Positions 1-6,355 of a DNA stretch of 6,615 bases are shown here, piece by piece. Below the pieces are notes generated by a model. It searched no databases. It was not told the origin of the DNA and saw only the letters and a list, made by a program, of their open reading frames with translations. Numbering within the stretch: the stretch's first letter is position 1; every line of letters starts with the position of its first letter. A program made the position numbers and the translations under genes. The stretch is from Alphaproteobacteria bacterium (GTDB lineage: Bacteria > Pseudomonadota > Alphaproteobacteria > Rickettsiales > SXRF01): NCBI GenBank assembly GCA_020050695.1, contig JAGVKI010000312.1:1-6615 (forward strand). The letters are read 5' to 3'.

Positions 1-1
1 A

Positions 2-988
<987 letters not shown>

Positions 989-989
989 T

Positions 990-1370
990 ATGAAATTTGA
1001 CGCACGCATTGCTCTTTCTATTTGCCTGCTCGCCACTCCGGCGATGGCTGGCTCCGCGAAAGTAAGCTATGACACCTGCTCGCATGAACCAAACAACAGC
1101 GCGCAGATAGCCTGCCTGACAAAACAATCACAGGCGCTGGAAGCACAGCTTCAAGGCGCTTATGAAAAAGCGCTGACCGTCTACATGAATAATGCCCAAA
1201 CGCTTGCGGCATTCAAGACTGCGCAAGCGCGTTGGCAAGAGTTCCATAAAGCCAATTGTAATGTGCCTTCGGCAGATAATTCGCGTTACGGACAGATCGC
1301 AGCTAATATTTGTCATGTACGAATGCAGGCGGAGCGCATCAACGAGATTAATTACATGATGAAGCCATGA
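990..1370 (+). CDS. Small exported protein with LprI/DUF1311-type domain
   Basis: A 126-residue protein, probably periplasmic. Residues 1-20 form a signal peptide: a short charged start, a hydrophobic core (IALSICLLATP) and an AMA cleavage site before Gly21. The mature part has four cysteines (30, 42, 90, 108), enough for two disulfides, and the sequence AQARWQEFHKANC at residues 78-90, which matches the conserved tryptophan-cysteine core of the DUF1311/LprI family. That family is named after a mycobacterial lysozyme inhibitor, but most members have no proven role, so lysozyme inhibition is only a possibility. The ATG at 990 is preferred over upstream in-frame starts because GAAGG at 977-981 sits 8 nt before it and the signal peptide begins there. 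It follows pepA by 1 nt and its stop overlaps the holC start, so it is embedded in the operon, although its exported product has no obvious link to its neighbours. Confidence 0.85.
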   Translation: MKFDARIALSICLLATPAMAGSAKVSYDTCSHEPNNSAQIACLTKQSQALEAQLQGAYEKALTVYMNNAQTLAAFKTAQARWQEFHKANCNVPSADNSRYGQIAANICHVRMQAERINEINYMMKP

Positions 1371-1822
1371 CCGCCATCCAGTTCTACCACCTTATTTCTA
1401 CGCCCATGGAGCGCGCCCTGCCCAAATTGCTGGAAAAGGCACATGGCGCTGGGTTTAAACTACTGCTGGTGGCTGGCAATGAAGCGCGTGTTGAATATCT
1501 CAATGATCTTCTCTGGACCTATGATCCGGGCAGTTTCCTTGCCCATGGCAGCGCCAAGGATGGAAACAGCCAGCACCAGCCTATTTTTATCTCTACCGAA
1601 ACCCAGGCTCCTAACGGCGCCAACATCATGGTGGCTACCGACGGCACCATCCCGCCAGAGCCAGAACATTTTGAGCGCATATTGGACATGTTTGACGGAA
1701 ATGACCCGGAATCCGTGGCAAAAGCCCGCCAGCGCTGGACTTTATACAAGAATGCCGGACACAGCATAAGCTACATGAAACAGACCGAAAATGGCGGCTG
1801 GGAACAAAAAGCGGTTGCATAA
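1367..1822 (+). CDS. holC: DNA polymerase III chi subunit
   Basis: The 151-residue chi subunit of the DNA polymerase III clamp loader complex. In the known system chi joins psi and contacts single-stranded DNA-binding protein, which helps the replisome handle lagging-strand templates. Family features seen are the N-terminal FYHL strand (residues 6-9), the run GFKLLLVAGNEARVEYLNDLLW split over residues 28-49, the signature WTYDPGSFLAHG at 49-60, and NIMVATDG near residues 85-92. Its length is typical of alphaproteobacterial chi proteins. The start codon overlaps the preceding stop as ATGA (1367-1370), and no good Shine-Dalgarno sequence precedes it, so translation is probably coupled to the upstream exported-protein gene. 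No psi gene (holD) is visible, as is usual because it lies elsewhere or is too divergent to recognise. Identification is confident. Confidence 0.93.
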   Translation: MTAIQFYHLISTPMERALPKLLEKAHGAGFKLLLVAGNEARVEYLNDLLWTYDPGSFLAHGSAKDGNSQHQPIFISTETQAPNGANIMVATDGTIPPEPEHFERILDMFDGNDPESVAKARQRWTLYKNAGHSISYMKQTENGGWEQKAVA

Positions 1823-1848
1823 CTGCCAATAACAATTATTAACCATTC

Positions 1849-3456
1849 ATGTCCAGTATTGCCGCAACTCCCGCCTCTATACCGTCTGCCATTGGGCAGC
1901 GCAGAACCTTTGCCATTATTTCGCATCCTGACGCCGGCAAAACCACCCTCACCGAAAAGCTTCTGCTGTTCGGCGGGGCGATCCATCTTGCCGGTGCAGT
2001 AAAAGCAAAAAAAGGCGGCCAGTCCGCCCGCTCCGACTGGATGGCCATTGAACAGCAGCGCGGCATTTCGGTGACCGCTTCAGTGATGACGTTCGAGTAT
2101 AACGACCATACCATCAACCTGCTCGATACGCCGGGCCATAAAGACTTTTCCGAAGACACCTACCGCACGCTGACGGCGGTGGATTCGGCTGTAATGGTGC
2201 TCGACGGCGCCAAGGGTATCGAAGAACAGACGCTTAAATTATTCGAGGTTTGCCGCCTGCGTGATACGCCGGTTATCACCTTCATCAACAAGATGGACCG
2301 TGAGACCAAAGAGCCATTTGAACTGCTCGACGAAATCGAAAAGACCCTGGCGCTTGATGTATGCCCGATTACCTGGCCAATCGGCATGGGTGAGCGTTTC
2401 CGCGGCAGCTTTAATGTGATGACCGATACGCTCTACCTGTTCGATGCAGGCAGCGGTTCGCATATCACCGATTCCATCCAGTTCAAAGGTGCCGATGACC
2501 CGGCGCTGGACGAGCATGTTCCTACCGCTGAACTGGCCAAGTTCCGCGAAGAAGTGGCGATGGTCAAAGCCATCTATCCGCAGTTCAACAAGCAGTCCTA
2601 TCTGGAAGGCCATTTAACGCCGGTATTCTTTGGTAGCGCCGTTAATAATTTCGGTGTGCGCGAACTGCTCGAGGCATTATGCGATATTGCTCCCCCGCCG
2701 CGCGTACAAGCCGCAGAACCACGTTCTATTGCACCTGAAGAAGCTAAATTCAGCGGTTTCGTGTTCAAGATCCAGGCCAATATGGATAAGAACCACCGCG
2801 ACCGCATTGCCTTTGTGCGCATCTGCTCAGGCAAATATACACGTGGCATGAAAGTGCTGCATGTGCGCTCTGGTAAAACACTCGCGCTCAATAACCCGGT
2901 GCTGTTCCTGGCGCGTGAGCGCGAACTGGCGGAAGAAGCATGGCCGGGCGATATTCTGGGTATTCCGGGTCATGGGCATTTGCATATTGGCGATGCCCTC
3001 ACCGAAGGTGAGCAATTATACTTCACCGGCATTCCTAACTTCGCGCCGGAACTGTTCCAGCGTGTGCGCCTTGATGACCCGCTCAAATCCAAGCAGCTTA
3101 AAGCAGCACTCGAACAATTATCCGAAGAAGGCGCTTCGCAGATTTTCAAACCGCTCGATGGCTCGCCGTGGATCATTGGTGTTGTGGGCGCGCTGCAGTT
3201 TGATGTGATCGCATCCCGCCTGCATGCGGAATATGGCGTGCGCGGCAGCTTTGAATCGGTGCAATACACCACGGCACGCTGGCTCAAATGTACGAGTCAG
3301 GCCAAGCTCGATGAATTCTGCGATAAGAACAAATACAGCACCGCTGAAGATGCCAGCGGCCAGATCGCTTATCTTGCTCCCAATGCGTGGCATTTGCAGC
3401 GCATACAGCAGGACTGGCCAGATATTGAATTCCTGAAAACGCGCGAAAACCGCTAG
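1849..3456 (+). CDS. prfC: Peptide chain release factor 3 (RF3), GTPase
   Basis: A 535-residue translational GTPase that removes RF1/RF2 from the ribosome after peptide release. Domain I carries the P-loop HPDAGKTT (residues 26-33), a switch region with QQRGISV (69-75), the G3 motif DTPGH with its catalytic His (93-97) and the G4 motif NKMD (147-150). The RF3-specific stretch SEDTYRTLTAVDSAVMV follows G3. Domains II and III are intact, with GFVFKIQANMD, YTRGMKVLHVRSGK, FTGIPNFAPELF and a C-terminal GALQFDV...TARW region. Length and collinearity agree with E. coli RF3 (529 residues), and this pattern separates it from EF-G and from TypA/LepA. The ATG at 1849 is the only plausible start near the N-terminus (next Met is residue 65), yet it lacks a clear Shine-Dalgarno sequence; upstream is AT-rich (1823-1848). 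The 26-nt gap from holC suggests the same transcript. RF3 is absent from many bacteria, so its retention is mildly informative. Confidence 0.97.
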   Translation: MSSIAATPASIPSAIGQRRTFAIISHPDAGKTTLTEKLLLFGGAIHLAGAVKAKKGGQSARSDWMAIEQQRGISVTASVMTFEYNDHTINLLDTPGHKDFSEDTYRTLTAVDSAVMVLDGAKGIEEQTLKLFEVCRLRDTPVITFINKMDRETKEPFELLDEIEKTLALDVCPITWPIGMGERFRGSFNVMTDTLYLFDAGSGSHITDSIQFKGADDPALDEHVPTAELAKFREEVAMVKAIYPQFNKQSYLEGHLTPVFFGSAVNNFGVRELLEALCDIAPPPRVQAAEPRSIAPEEAKFSGFVFKIQANMDKNHRDRIAFVRICSGKYTRGMKVLHVRSGKTLALNNPVLFLARERELAEEAWPGDILGIPGHGHLHIGDALTEGEQLYFTGIPNFAPELFQRVRLDDPLKSKQLKAALEQLSEEGASQIFKPLDGSPWIIGVVGALQFDVIASRLHAEYGVRGSFESVQYTTARWLKCTSQAKLDEFCDKNKYSTAEDASGQIAYLAPNAWHLQRIQQDWPDIEFLKTRENR

Positions 3457-3463
3457 CAATCCT

Positions 3464-3521
3464 CACATACAAAAACTCCCGCTCCGCATACGCGGAAACG
3501 GGAGAAAACAGTATGTTTTTT
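3464..3521. terminator. Bidirectional terminator between convergent prfC and Bax inhibitor-1 gene
   Basis: The core hairpin has CTCCCG (3476-3481) pairing with CGGGAG (3499-3504) and TCCGC (3483-3487) with GCGGA (3492-3496) around an ATAC loop. Read on the - strand it is followed at once by five T (complement of 3471-3475), a classic terminator for the gene ending at 3543. Read on the + strand, an outer pair ACATAC (3465-3470) with GTATGT (3511-3516) extends the structure across an A-rich internal loop and runs into six T (3516-3521), so it could also stop prfC transcription. The - strand role is the better supported. Confidence 0.8.
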
Positions 3522-3542
3522 GAGGTAGCTACTCACGGCTTG

Positions 3543-4406
3543 TTACTCGCCGCCACCGCCGCCTGAATCACCGCCACCTGAATCACCGCCCCAGTCACCG
3601 CCGCCGGTGTCACCACCGCCGCCAGTATCGCCTGAGCCGCTGAACAGACCGCTGAAGAAGCCGCCACCGTCGGTGCTTACAGCGCCAGTCTTTTCTTCCC
3701 CGCCCTGCGCAAGCATGCGGATGAAGAGATTCAGGATGTCCAGGTAAAGGGCCATCGCCGAATCAATGGCGTTGTCCACGGTGGGTTCAACCCGTTGCGC
3801 ACGGTTCATGTCATACACGATGTACAACGAGAACAGCGCCATGCCGAACCAGTCAGCCACCGATAGCATGCCTTGGACAGGCACCTGCGGAAACAGCAGC
3901 TTGATCAGCGGGATCGCGAACGTTCCCGCCAGCAGGATGCTGAGTCCGCCGAAGAGCCACGCCCCCCAGCTTTCGAGTGAGTCTGGTATGACTGCCCCGA
4001 TAAGCATGAGCAGGCCGCTCACCACGCCGGTGGTGATCATGATCTTGACGACGGATGCCGCCTTGAACATGCTCACATACGGCCCGAGGATCAGCCCGAA
4101 CGGAATGGCCACCATCATGTAGCCGATGAACGAGAACAGCGGGTTCTCGCTAGCGGCCACTAAACAGCCCAGCAGCCCCACCACCAGTACCCCCAGGTGC
4201 AAGACCCAGAAGTTGACCGGTGCGTTCCACACGAACTTGTCGCTCCCGGCACGGGTGGAGTCGAACTCCAGCCAGCCGGTGGTGTGGTAGGCGACCACCC
4301 CCGTTGCTGTCAGCCCGACCAGGAGCATAAGCCCCATGATCAGGTTGAAGTAGCCGCGCGAGATGTTACCCGCGCCACTGCGAGACCAGACGCTTTCGCT
4401 TTCCAT
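3543..4406 (-). CDS. Bax inhibitor-1 / YccA-YbhL family membrane protein with Gly-rich tail
   Basis: A 287-residue inner-membrane protein of the BI-1 family, whose bacterial members include YbhL, YccA and the pH-sensitive calcium leak channel YetJ. Hydrophobic segments are at about residues 19-41, 65-85, 90-112, 119-141, 147-172 and 185-200, followed by the family motif ALYLDILNLFIRMLA (219-233). Asp199 (in IVYDMNRA) and Asp223 (in YLDILN) are 24 residues apart, the same spacing as the Asp171/Asp195 pH-sensing pair of Bacillus YetJ, so a cation-leak function is plausible but inferred. Residues 240-287 are an added hydrophilic tail of GGGDS/GGGDT units ending in GGGGGE, which is not part of the BI-1 fold. 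The start at 4406 is supported by AAGGGA (complement of 4412-4417) 5 nt upstream. A structured leader precedes it and an intrinsic terminator follows it, so it appears to be transcribed alone. Confidence 0.9.
   Translation of the reverse strand: MESESVWSRSGAGNISRGYFNLIMGLMLLVGLTATGVVAYHTTGWLEFDSTRAGSDKFVWNAPVNFWVLHLGVLVVGLLGCLVAASENPLFSFIGYMMVAIPFGLILGPYVSMFKAASVVKIMITTGVVSGLLMLIGAVIPDSLESWGAWLFGGLSILLAGTFAIPLIKLLFPQVPVQGMLSVADWFGMALFSLYIVYDMNRAQRVEPTVDNAIDSAMALYLDILNLFIRMLAQGGEEKTGAVSTDGGGFFSGLFSGSGDTGGGGDTGGGDWGGDSGGGDSGGGGGE
3546..3640 (-). repeat. Short imperfect tandem repeats coding the Gly/Ser/Asp-rich tail
   Basis: The unit CCTGAATCACCGCC appears at 3562-3575 and again at 3577-3590, a 15-nt period that encodes GGGDS on the - strand. 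Degenerate 12- to 18-nt versions continue to about 3640 and encode GGGGDT and GGGDW units. The reading frame is kept throughout. Such a tract can expand or contract by replication slippage in multiples of three bases, so tail length may vary between strains. It has neither spacers nor dyad repeats, so it is not a CRISPR array. Confidence 0.75.
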
Positions 4407-4411
4407 GATAG

Positions 4412-4530
4412 TCCCTTTCCGGACTTGGCGTAATCACGCTCAAGACAACGTGTCTTTTGCGTGGAAAGCCTAACGCACTTTCGTGCGGTAGTTCCCGGGA
4501 GTGACAAACAGCAACAAGCTGCCTTCACTC
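4412..4530 (-). promoter_or_regulatory. Structured 5' leader of the Bax inhibitor-1 gene, three hairpins (candidate ybhL-type leader RNA)
   Basis: Three hairpins follow one another in the - strand transcript, before the ribosome binding site. The first pairs 4499-4504 with 4525-4530 (GAGTGA/TCACTC) and CAGC with GCTG inside. The second pairs 4470-4472 with 4489-4491 and 4474-4478 with 4483-4487, and in RNA is closed by a GAAA tetraloop. The third pairs CACGC (4435-4439) with GCGTG (4459-4463) and AAGACA (4442-4447) with TGTCTT (4451-4456), with an AA/GA internal loop between. A further 6-bp match, CTTTCC at 4415-4420 with GGAAAG at 4463-4468, could fold back over part of the Shine-Dalgarno sequence. 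No hairpin is followed by a T-run, so translational control is likelier than attenuation. A 'ybhL' leader RNA has been described upstream of this gene family in alphaproteobacteria; whether this is that motif cannot be decided by eye. Confidence 0.55.
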
Positions 4531-4549
4531 ACAAAAACGAGACACAGAC

Positions 4550-4577
4550 ATTTTAATGAGATTCGCATTCAAATCCA
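4550..4577 (-). promoter_or_regulatory. Possible promoter for the Bax inhibitor-1 gene
   Basis: On the - strand a TAAAAT box (complement of 4550-4555) lies 16 nt after TGGATT (complement of 4572-4577). It sits just upstream of the first leader hairpin, so a transcript from here would begin near 4540 and include the whole folded leader. The -35 match is poor and the region is AT-rich, so chance resemblance is quite possible. Confidence 0.25.
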
Positions 4578-4636
4578 GTGGAAACATTAATATATTTTAA
4601 CTTTTATGATTTCATATAACGTTGATTTTAAATAAT

Positions 4637-4669
4637 AAAAAACCCCGCATGCTTTTATGCGGGGTTTTT
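4637..4669. terminator. Strong intrinsic terminator after the lipoprotein gene
   Basis: CCCCGCAT (4643-4650) and ATGCGGGG (4657-4664) form a perfect 8-bp stem around a 6-nt loop, flanked by six A (4637-4642) and five T (4665-4669). The tract is symmetrical and could work in both directions, but only the - strand gene ending at 4693 needs it: no + strand gene enters from the left. It isolates that gene from the Bax inhibitor-1 leader, which begins about 100 nt further on. Confidence 0.9.
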
Positions 4670-4692
4670 CTTAAATTCACTAACGGCAAGTA

Positions 4693-4935
4693 TTAGTCGT
4701 TATCTTTAGTGATCGGCACGATCTTGCCAATCAACTGACCGCTGGAATCATAGACTTTACCACCACCGACCGGGGTCATTTCGACGCGGCCATACAGGCG
4801 GTTTTCCTGATCGACCAGATTCAGGTTCTGGGTCAGTGAACGCACTTCCTGCTTAGGAGCTTCCTTGGGTTCGGAAGAGCATGCGCAGATGGCGAGCATT
4901 ATCGCCACACAAGATAGGGTACGAGTAAGCTGCAT
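4693..4935 (-). CDS. Small putative lipoprotein, function unknown
   Basis: An 80-residue precursor with a lipoprotein signal: positively charged start (MQLTR), hydrophobic core (LSCVAIMLAI) and the lipobox Ile-Cys-Ala-Cys, so Cys19 is the likely lipidated residue. Cys17 is unlikely to be used because Ile would then sit at -1. The residues after the Cys are Ser-Ser, which under the usual +2 rule favours the outer membrane. The mature part begins with a Lys/Glu/Pro linker (22-32) and ends with two short beta-like strands, ENRLYGRVEM and KVYDSSGQLIGKIV (45-72), reminiscent of small beta-repeat proteins; I cannot assign a family. Longer in-frame starts exist (ATG at 4947, TTG at 4956), but the ATG at 4935 is chosen because GAGG (complement of 4942-4945) lies 6 nt upstream and the signal peptide is then standard. 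Two palindromes precede it and a strong terminator follows, so it looks like a single-gene unit. Confidence 0.7.
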   Translation of the reverse strand: MQLTRTLSCVAIMLAICACSSEPKEAPKQEVRSLTQNLNLVDQENRLYGRVEMTPVGGGKVYDSSGQLIGKIVPITKDND

Positions 4936-4945
4936 GAAAAACCTC

Positions 4946-4977
4946 ATTAATTGCAATTAATACCAGGATCATTCCTG
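4946..4977 (-). promoter_or_regulatory. Two adjacent palindromes upstream of the lipoprotein gene
   Basis: ATTAATTGCAATTAAT at 4946-4961 is a perfect 16-bp palindrome. Two bases further on, CAGGATCATTCCTG at 4964-4977 is an inverted repeat with 5-bp arms and a 4-nt centre. The first abuts the Shine-Dalgarno sequence of the gene starting at 4935. They could be binding sites for a dimeric repressor or a small RNA structure near the ribosome binding site. The role is inferred; only the symmetry is seen. Confidence 0.4.
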
Positions 4978-5041
4978 CTCAAGCAATATAATGAACTGAA
5001 TAAAAAAGATATATGAATTGCAGCCGTGGTACTTATGCCAG

Positions 5042-5626
5042 TTATCGTTGAGGTGGACCAGTAAAGCGGCTGGCTGTTGTTCTATCTGTACTTGTGCCAT
5101 TACCCTCAGCCTGACGGCGACGCATTTCTTCCAGTTCGTCCTGAGGTATACCCATAGTGCTCTCGTCAGCGCGATAGTTCGTATCGCGCACGCTCATGGT
5201 ACCGCCTTTTGCTGCAGCCGTGCCAAGCATATCAGCCGCAACAATTGCAAGCTTTGTGCTATCATCCATAGCAATATGCGGATGTTTACTGTCTGCCTTA
5301 TACAAATCGGCAGGTATAATTTCATTCAGATCATTAATGCCAACCACTTTTTCAAGGTCTTGGGTAGTGCTGCGAAACATGCCCTTTATTTTTACTTTAG
5401 GGCTTGCGGCAAGAATGACCACACCGGAAGCTCTCCAGTCATGGGATGCCGCCGCTATCTCTCTAACCTCAGCTTTGGTTAATGTATCCGGCACATTAAT
5501 TATACGGGCACCATTAAGCACGCCATAACCACTTGCCTGGTTACGCAGATGGTCTGCCATGCGCGAACGTTTTGCATCATTTTCTTCAAAATAGACGGTA
5601 TTGTTGATTTGTCCGGGAATCGCCAT
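5042..5626 (-). CDS. Hypothetical protein, unrecognised, probably cytoplasmic
   Basis: A 194-residue protein I do not recognise. It has no signal peptide and no membrane segment. Residues 36-140 look like an alternating alpha/beta fold: ARIINV, then an Ala/Glu-rich helix (TKAEVREIAAASHDW, 50-64), a hydrophobic strand ASGVVILAAS (66-75), a basic turn PKVKIKGMF, and a second Ala-rich helix TKLAIVAADMLGTAAA (124-139). The tail from about 145 is polar, rich in Arg, Glu, Thr and Gly, and probably disordered. There are no cysteines and no motif that I can match to a catalytic family. The start is supported by AAGAAGGA (complement of about 5632-5639) five to six nt before the ATG, and a TATAAT box lies about 33 nt upstream. 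The gene is transcribed divergently from the holin-like gene; nothing else in the context points to a job. The well-placed ribosome binding site argues that it is real. Confidence 0.7.
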   Translation of the reverse strand: MAIPGQINNTVYFEENDAKRSRMADHLRNQASGYGVLNGARIINVPDTLTKAEVREIAAASHDWRASGVVILAASPKVKIKGMFRSTTQDLEKVVGINDLNEIIPADLYKADSKHPHIAMDDSTKLAIVAADMLGTAAAKGGTMSVRDTNYRADESTMGIPQDELEEMRRRQAEGNGTSTDRTTASRFTGPPQR

Positions 5627-5658
5627 AACTGTCCTTCTTTAGAAAAATTCACCCTGTC

Positions 5659-5664
5659 ATTATA
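5659..5664 (-). promoter_or_regulatory. -10 box for the unrecognised gene at 5042-5626
   Basis: A perfect TATAAT on the - strand (complement of ATTATA) lies about 33 nt before the start codon, leaving room for a short leader with the AAGAAGGA ribosome binding site. No good -35 hexamer is found at 16-18 nt (the candidates are GGTAAA, GTAAAT and TAAATT), and the surrounding DNA is AT-rich, so this is tentative. The 165-nt divergent gap (5627-5791) holds nothing else I can support. Confidence 0.35.
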
Positions 5665-5791
5665 TTAATTTATGTTAGTAAATTTACCATTAAGGATGGT
5701 TTGTTATTAAACCTCAGACTTTTACCTCTTCCCGTACATGCTGTATCCCCATAATATTCAAATAAATGGCCCGATATTCAAGGAACAGCCT

Positions 5792-6211
5792 ATGTCTGTA
5801 CTACCCTTACTGATTGAACCGCTTTCACGCCTGCTGGATAAACTTATCCCCGACCCGGATGCCCGCGCCCGCGCGCAGGCCGAACTACTCAAATCCGAAC
5901 GCGAGGCGGAACTGGAAACATTGCGCCTTGCGTTATCTGCCGACCAGTCCCAGATGACAATCAATGCGCAGGAAGCCACACACACCAATTTATTTGTCAG
6001 CGGGTGGCGCCCCTTTATCGGCTGGGTGTGCGGCATTGCCTTTTGCTATCATTTCGTGCTGCAACCGCTACTTGCCTTCATTATCAGCAATAGTGGCCAT
6101 CATGTTGTGCTTCCGGTATTCGATATGGAGGAGCTTTCCACCGTGCTTATGGGCATGCTGGGACTGGGCGGATTAAGAACCATTGAAAAAGTCCGCGCAT
6201 CTGGTAAATAA
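5792..6211 (+). CDS. Holin-like protein, GTA_holin_3TM type
   Basis: A 139-residue membrane protein resembling the alphaproteobacterial family described as a holin for gene-transfer-agent release. Layout: an amphipathic start (SVLPLLIEPLSRLLDKLI, residues 2-19), a charged helical segment rich in Arg/Ala/Glu (22-48, likely coiled or amphipathic), the conserved GWRPFIGWVCG motif (71-81) opening a long hydrophobic stretch to about 99, and a second hydrophobic segment with the C-terminal signature MLGLGGLRTIEK (122-133). I see two clear membrane segments rather than three. Holins of this sort would permeabilise the inner membrane to let an endolysin out, but no endolysin or structural gene is visible, so the role here is inferred. 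The ATG at 5792 is preferred to the in-frame ATG at 5738, since AAGGA at 5780-5784 lies 7 nt upstream and the family's proteins begin near here. A 43-codon frame follows after 6 nt. Confidence 0.8.
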   Translation: MSVLPLLIEPLSRLLDKLIPDPDARARAQAELLKSEREAELETLRLALSADQSQMTINAQEATHTNLFVSGWRPFIGWVCGIAFCYHFVLQPLLAFIISNSGHHVVLPVFDMEELSTVLMGMLGLGGLRTIEKVRASGK

Positions 6212-6217
6212 AATAGT

Positions 6218-6349
6218 ATGAAAGCATTACGAGCATTTTTCGCCCGCCTGTTTGGCAAAAAGAACCCGCAGCAAGTGGCCTGGGATAACCTGGATTACGG
6301 CAAGCCCAGCACTGCTAATGATGAATTTCGTAAACAAAACGAAGTCTAG
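6218..6349 (+). CDS. Small 43-residue protein with amphipathic basic N-terminus, unknown
   Basis: A short open frame from ATG to TAG that would give a 43-residue peptide. The first 15 residues (MKALRAFFARLFGKK) alternate bulky hydrophobic residues with Lys/Arg and would make an amphipathic, membrane-binding helix; the rest (NPQQVAWDNLDYGKPS onward) is polar and acidic, with no cysteine. It starts 6 nt after the holin-like stop, with only a weak purine-rich site upstream, so it would be read by translational coupling. Codon choice resembles the neighbouring genes. Adjacency suggests that it works with the holin, for example as a regulator or as a second membrane-active peptide, but this is inference. 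It could also be a chance open frame, since 43 codons is short. Confidence 0.5.
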   Translation: MKALRAFFARLFGKKNPQQVAWDNLDYGKPSTANDEFRKQNEV

Positions 6350-6355
6350 ACAAAT

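Noticed and set aside
3546..3640. CRISPR-like repeats
   Set aside because: The units are contiguous, in frame and coding, with no spacers.
4936..4956. Longer lipoprotein starting at ATG 4947 or TTG 4956
   Set aside because: These starts lie inside the palindrome and the ribosome binding site that serve the ATG at 4935.
5018..5482. 154-codon + strand frame opposite the unrecognised protein
   Set aside because: It lacks a ribosome binding site and is rich in Cys, His and Ser as is typical of antisense translation; the opposite frame has a ribosome binding site and a -10 box.
5738..5791. Earlier in-frame ATG for the holin-like protein
   Set aside because: It has no ribosome binding site and adds 18 residues unlike the family; the ATG at 5792 has AAGGA at proper spacing.
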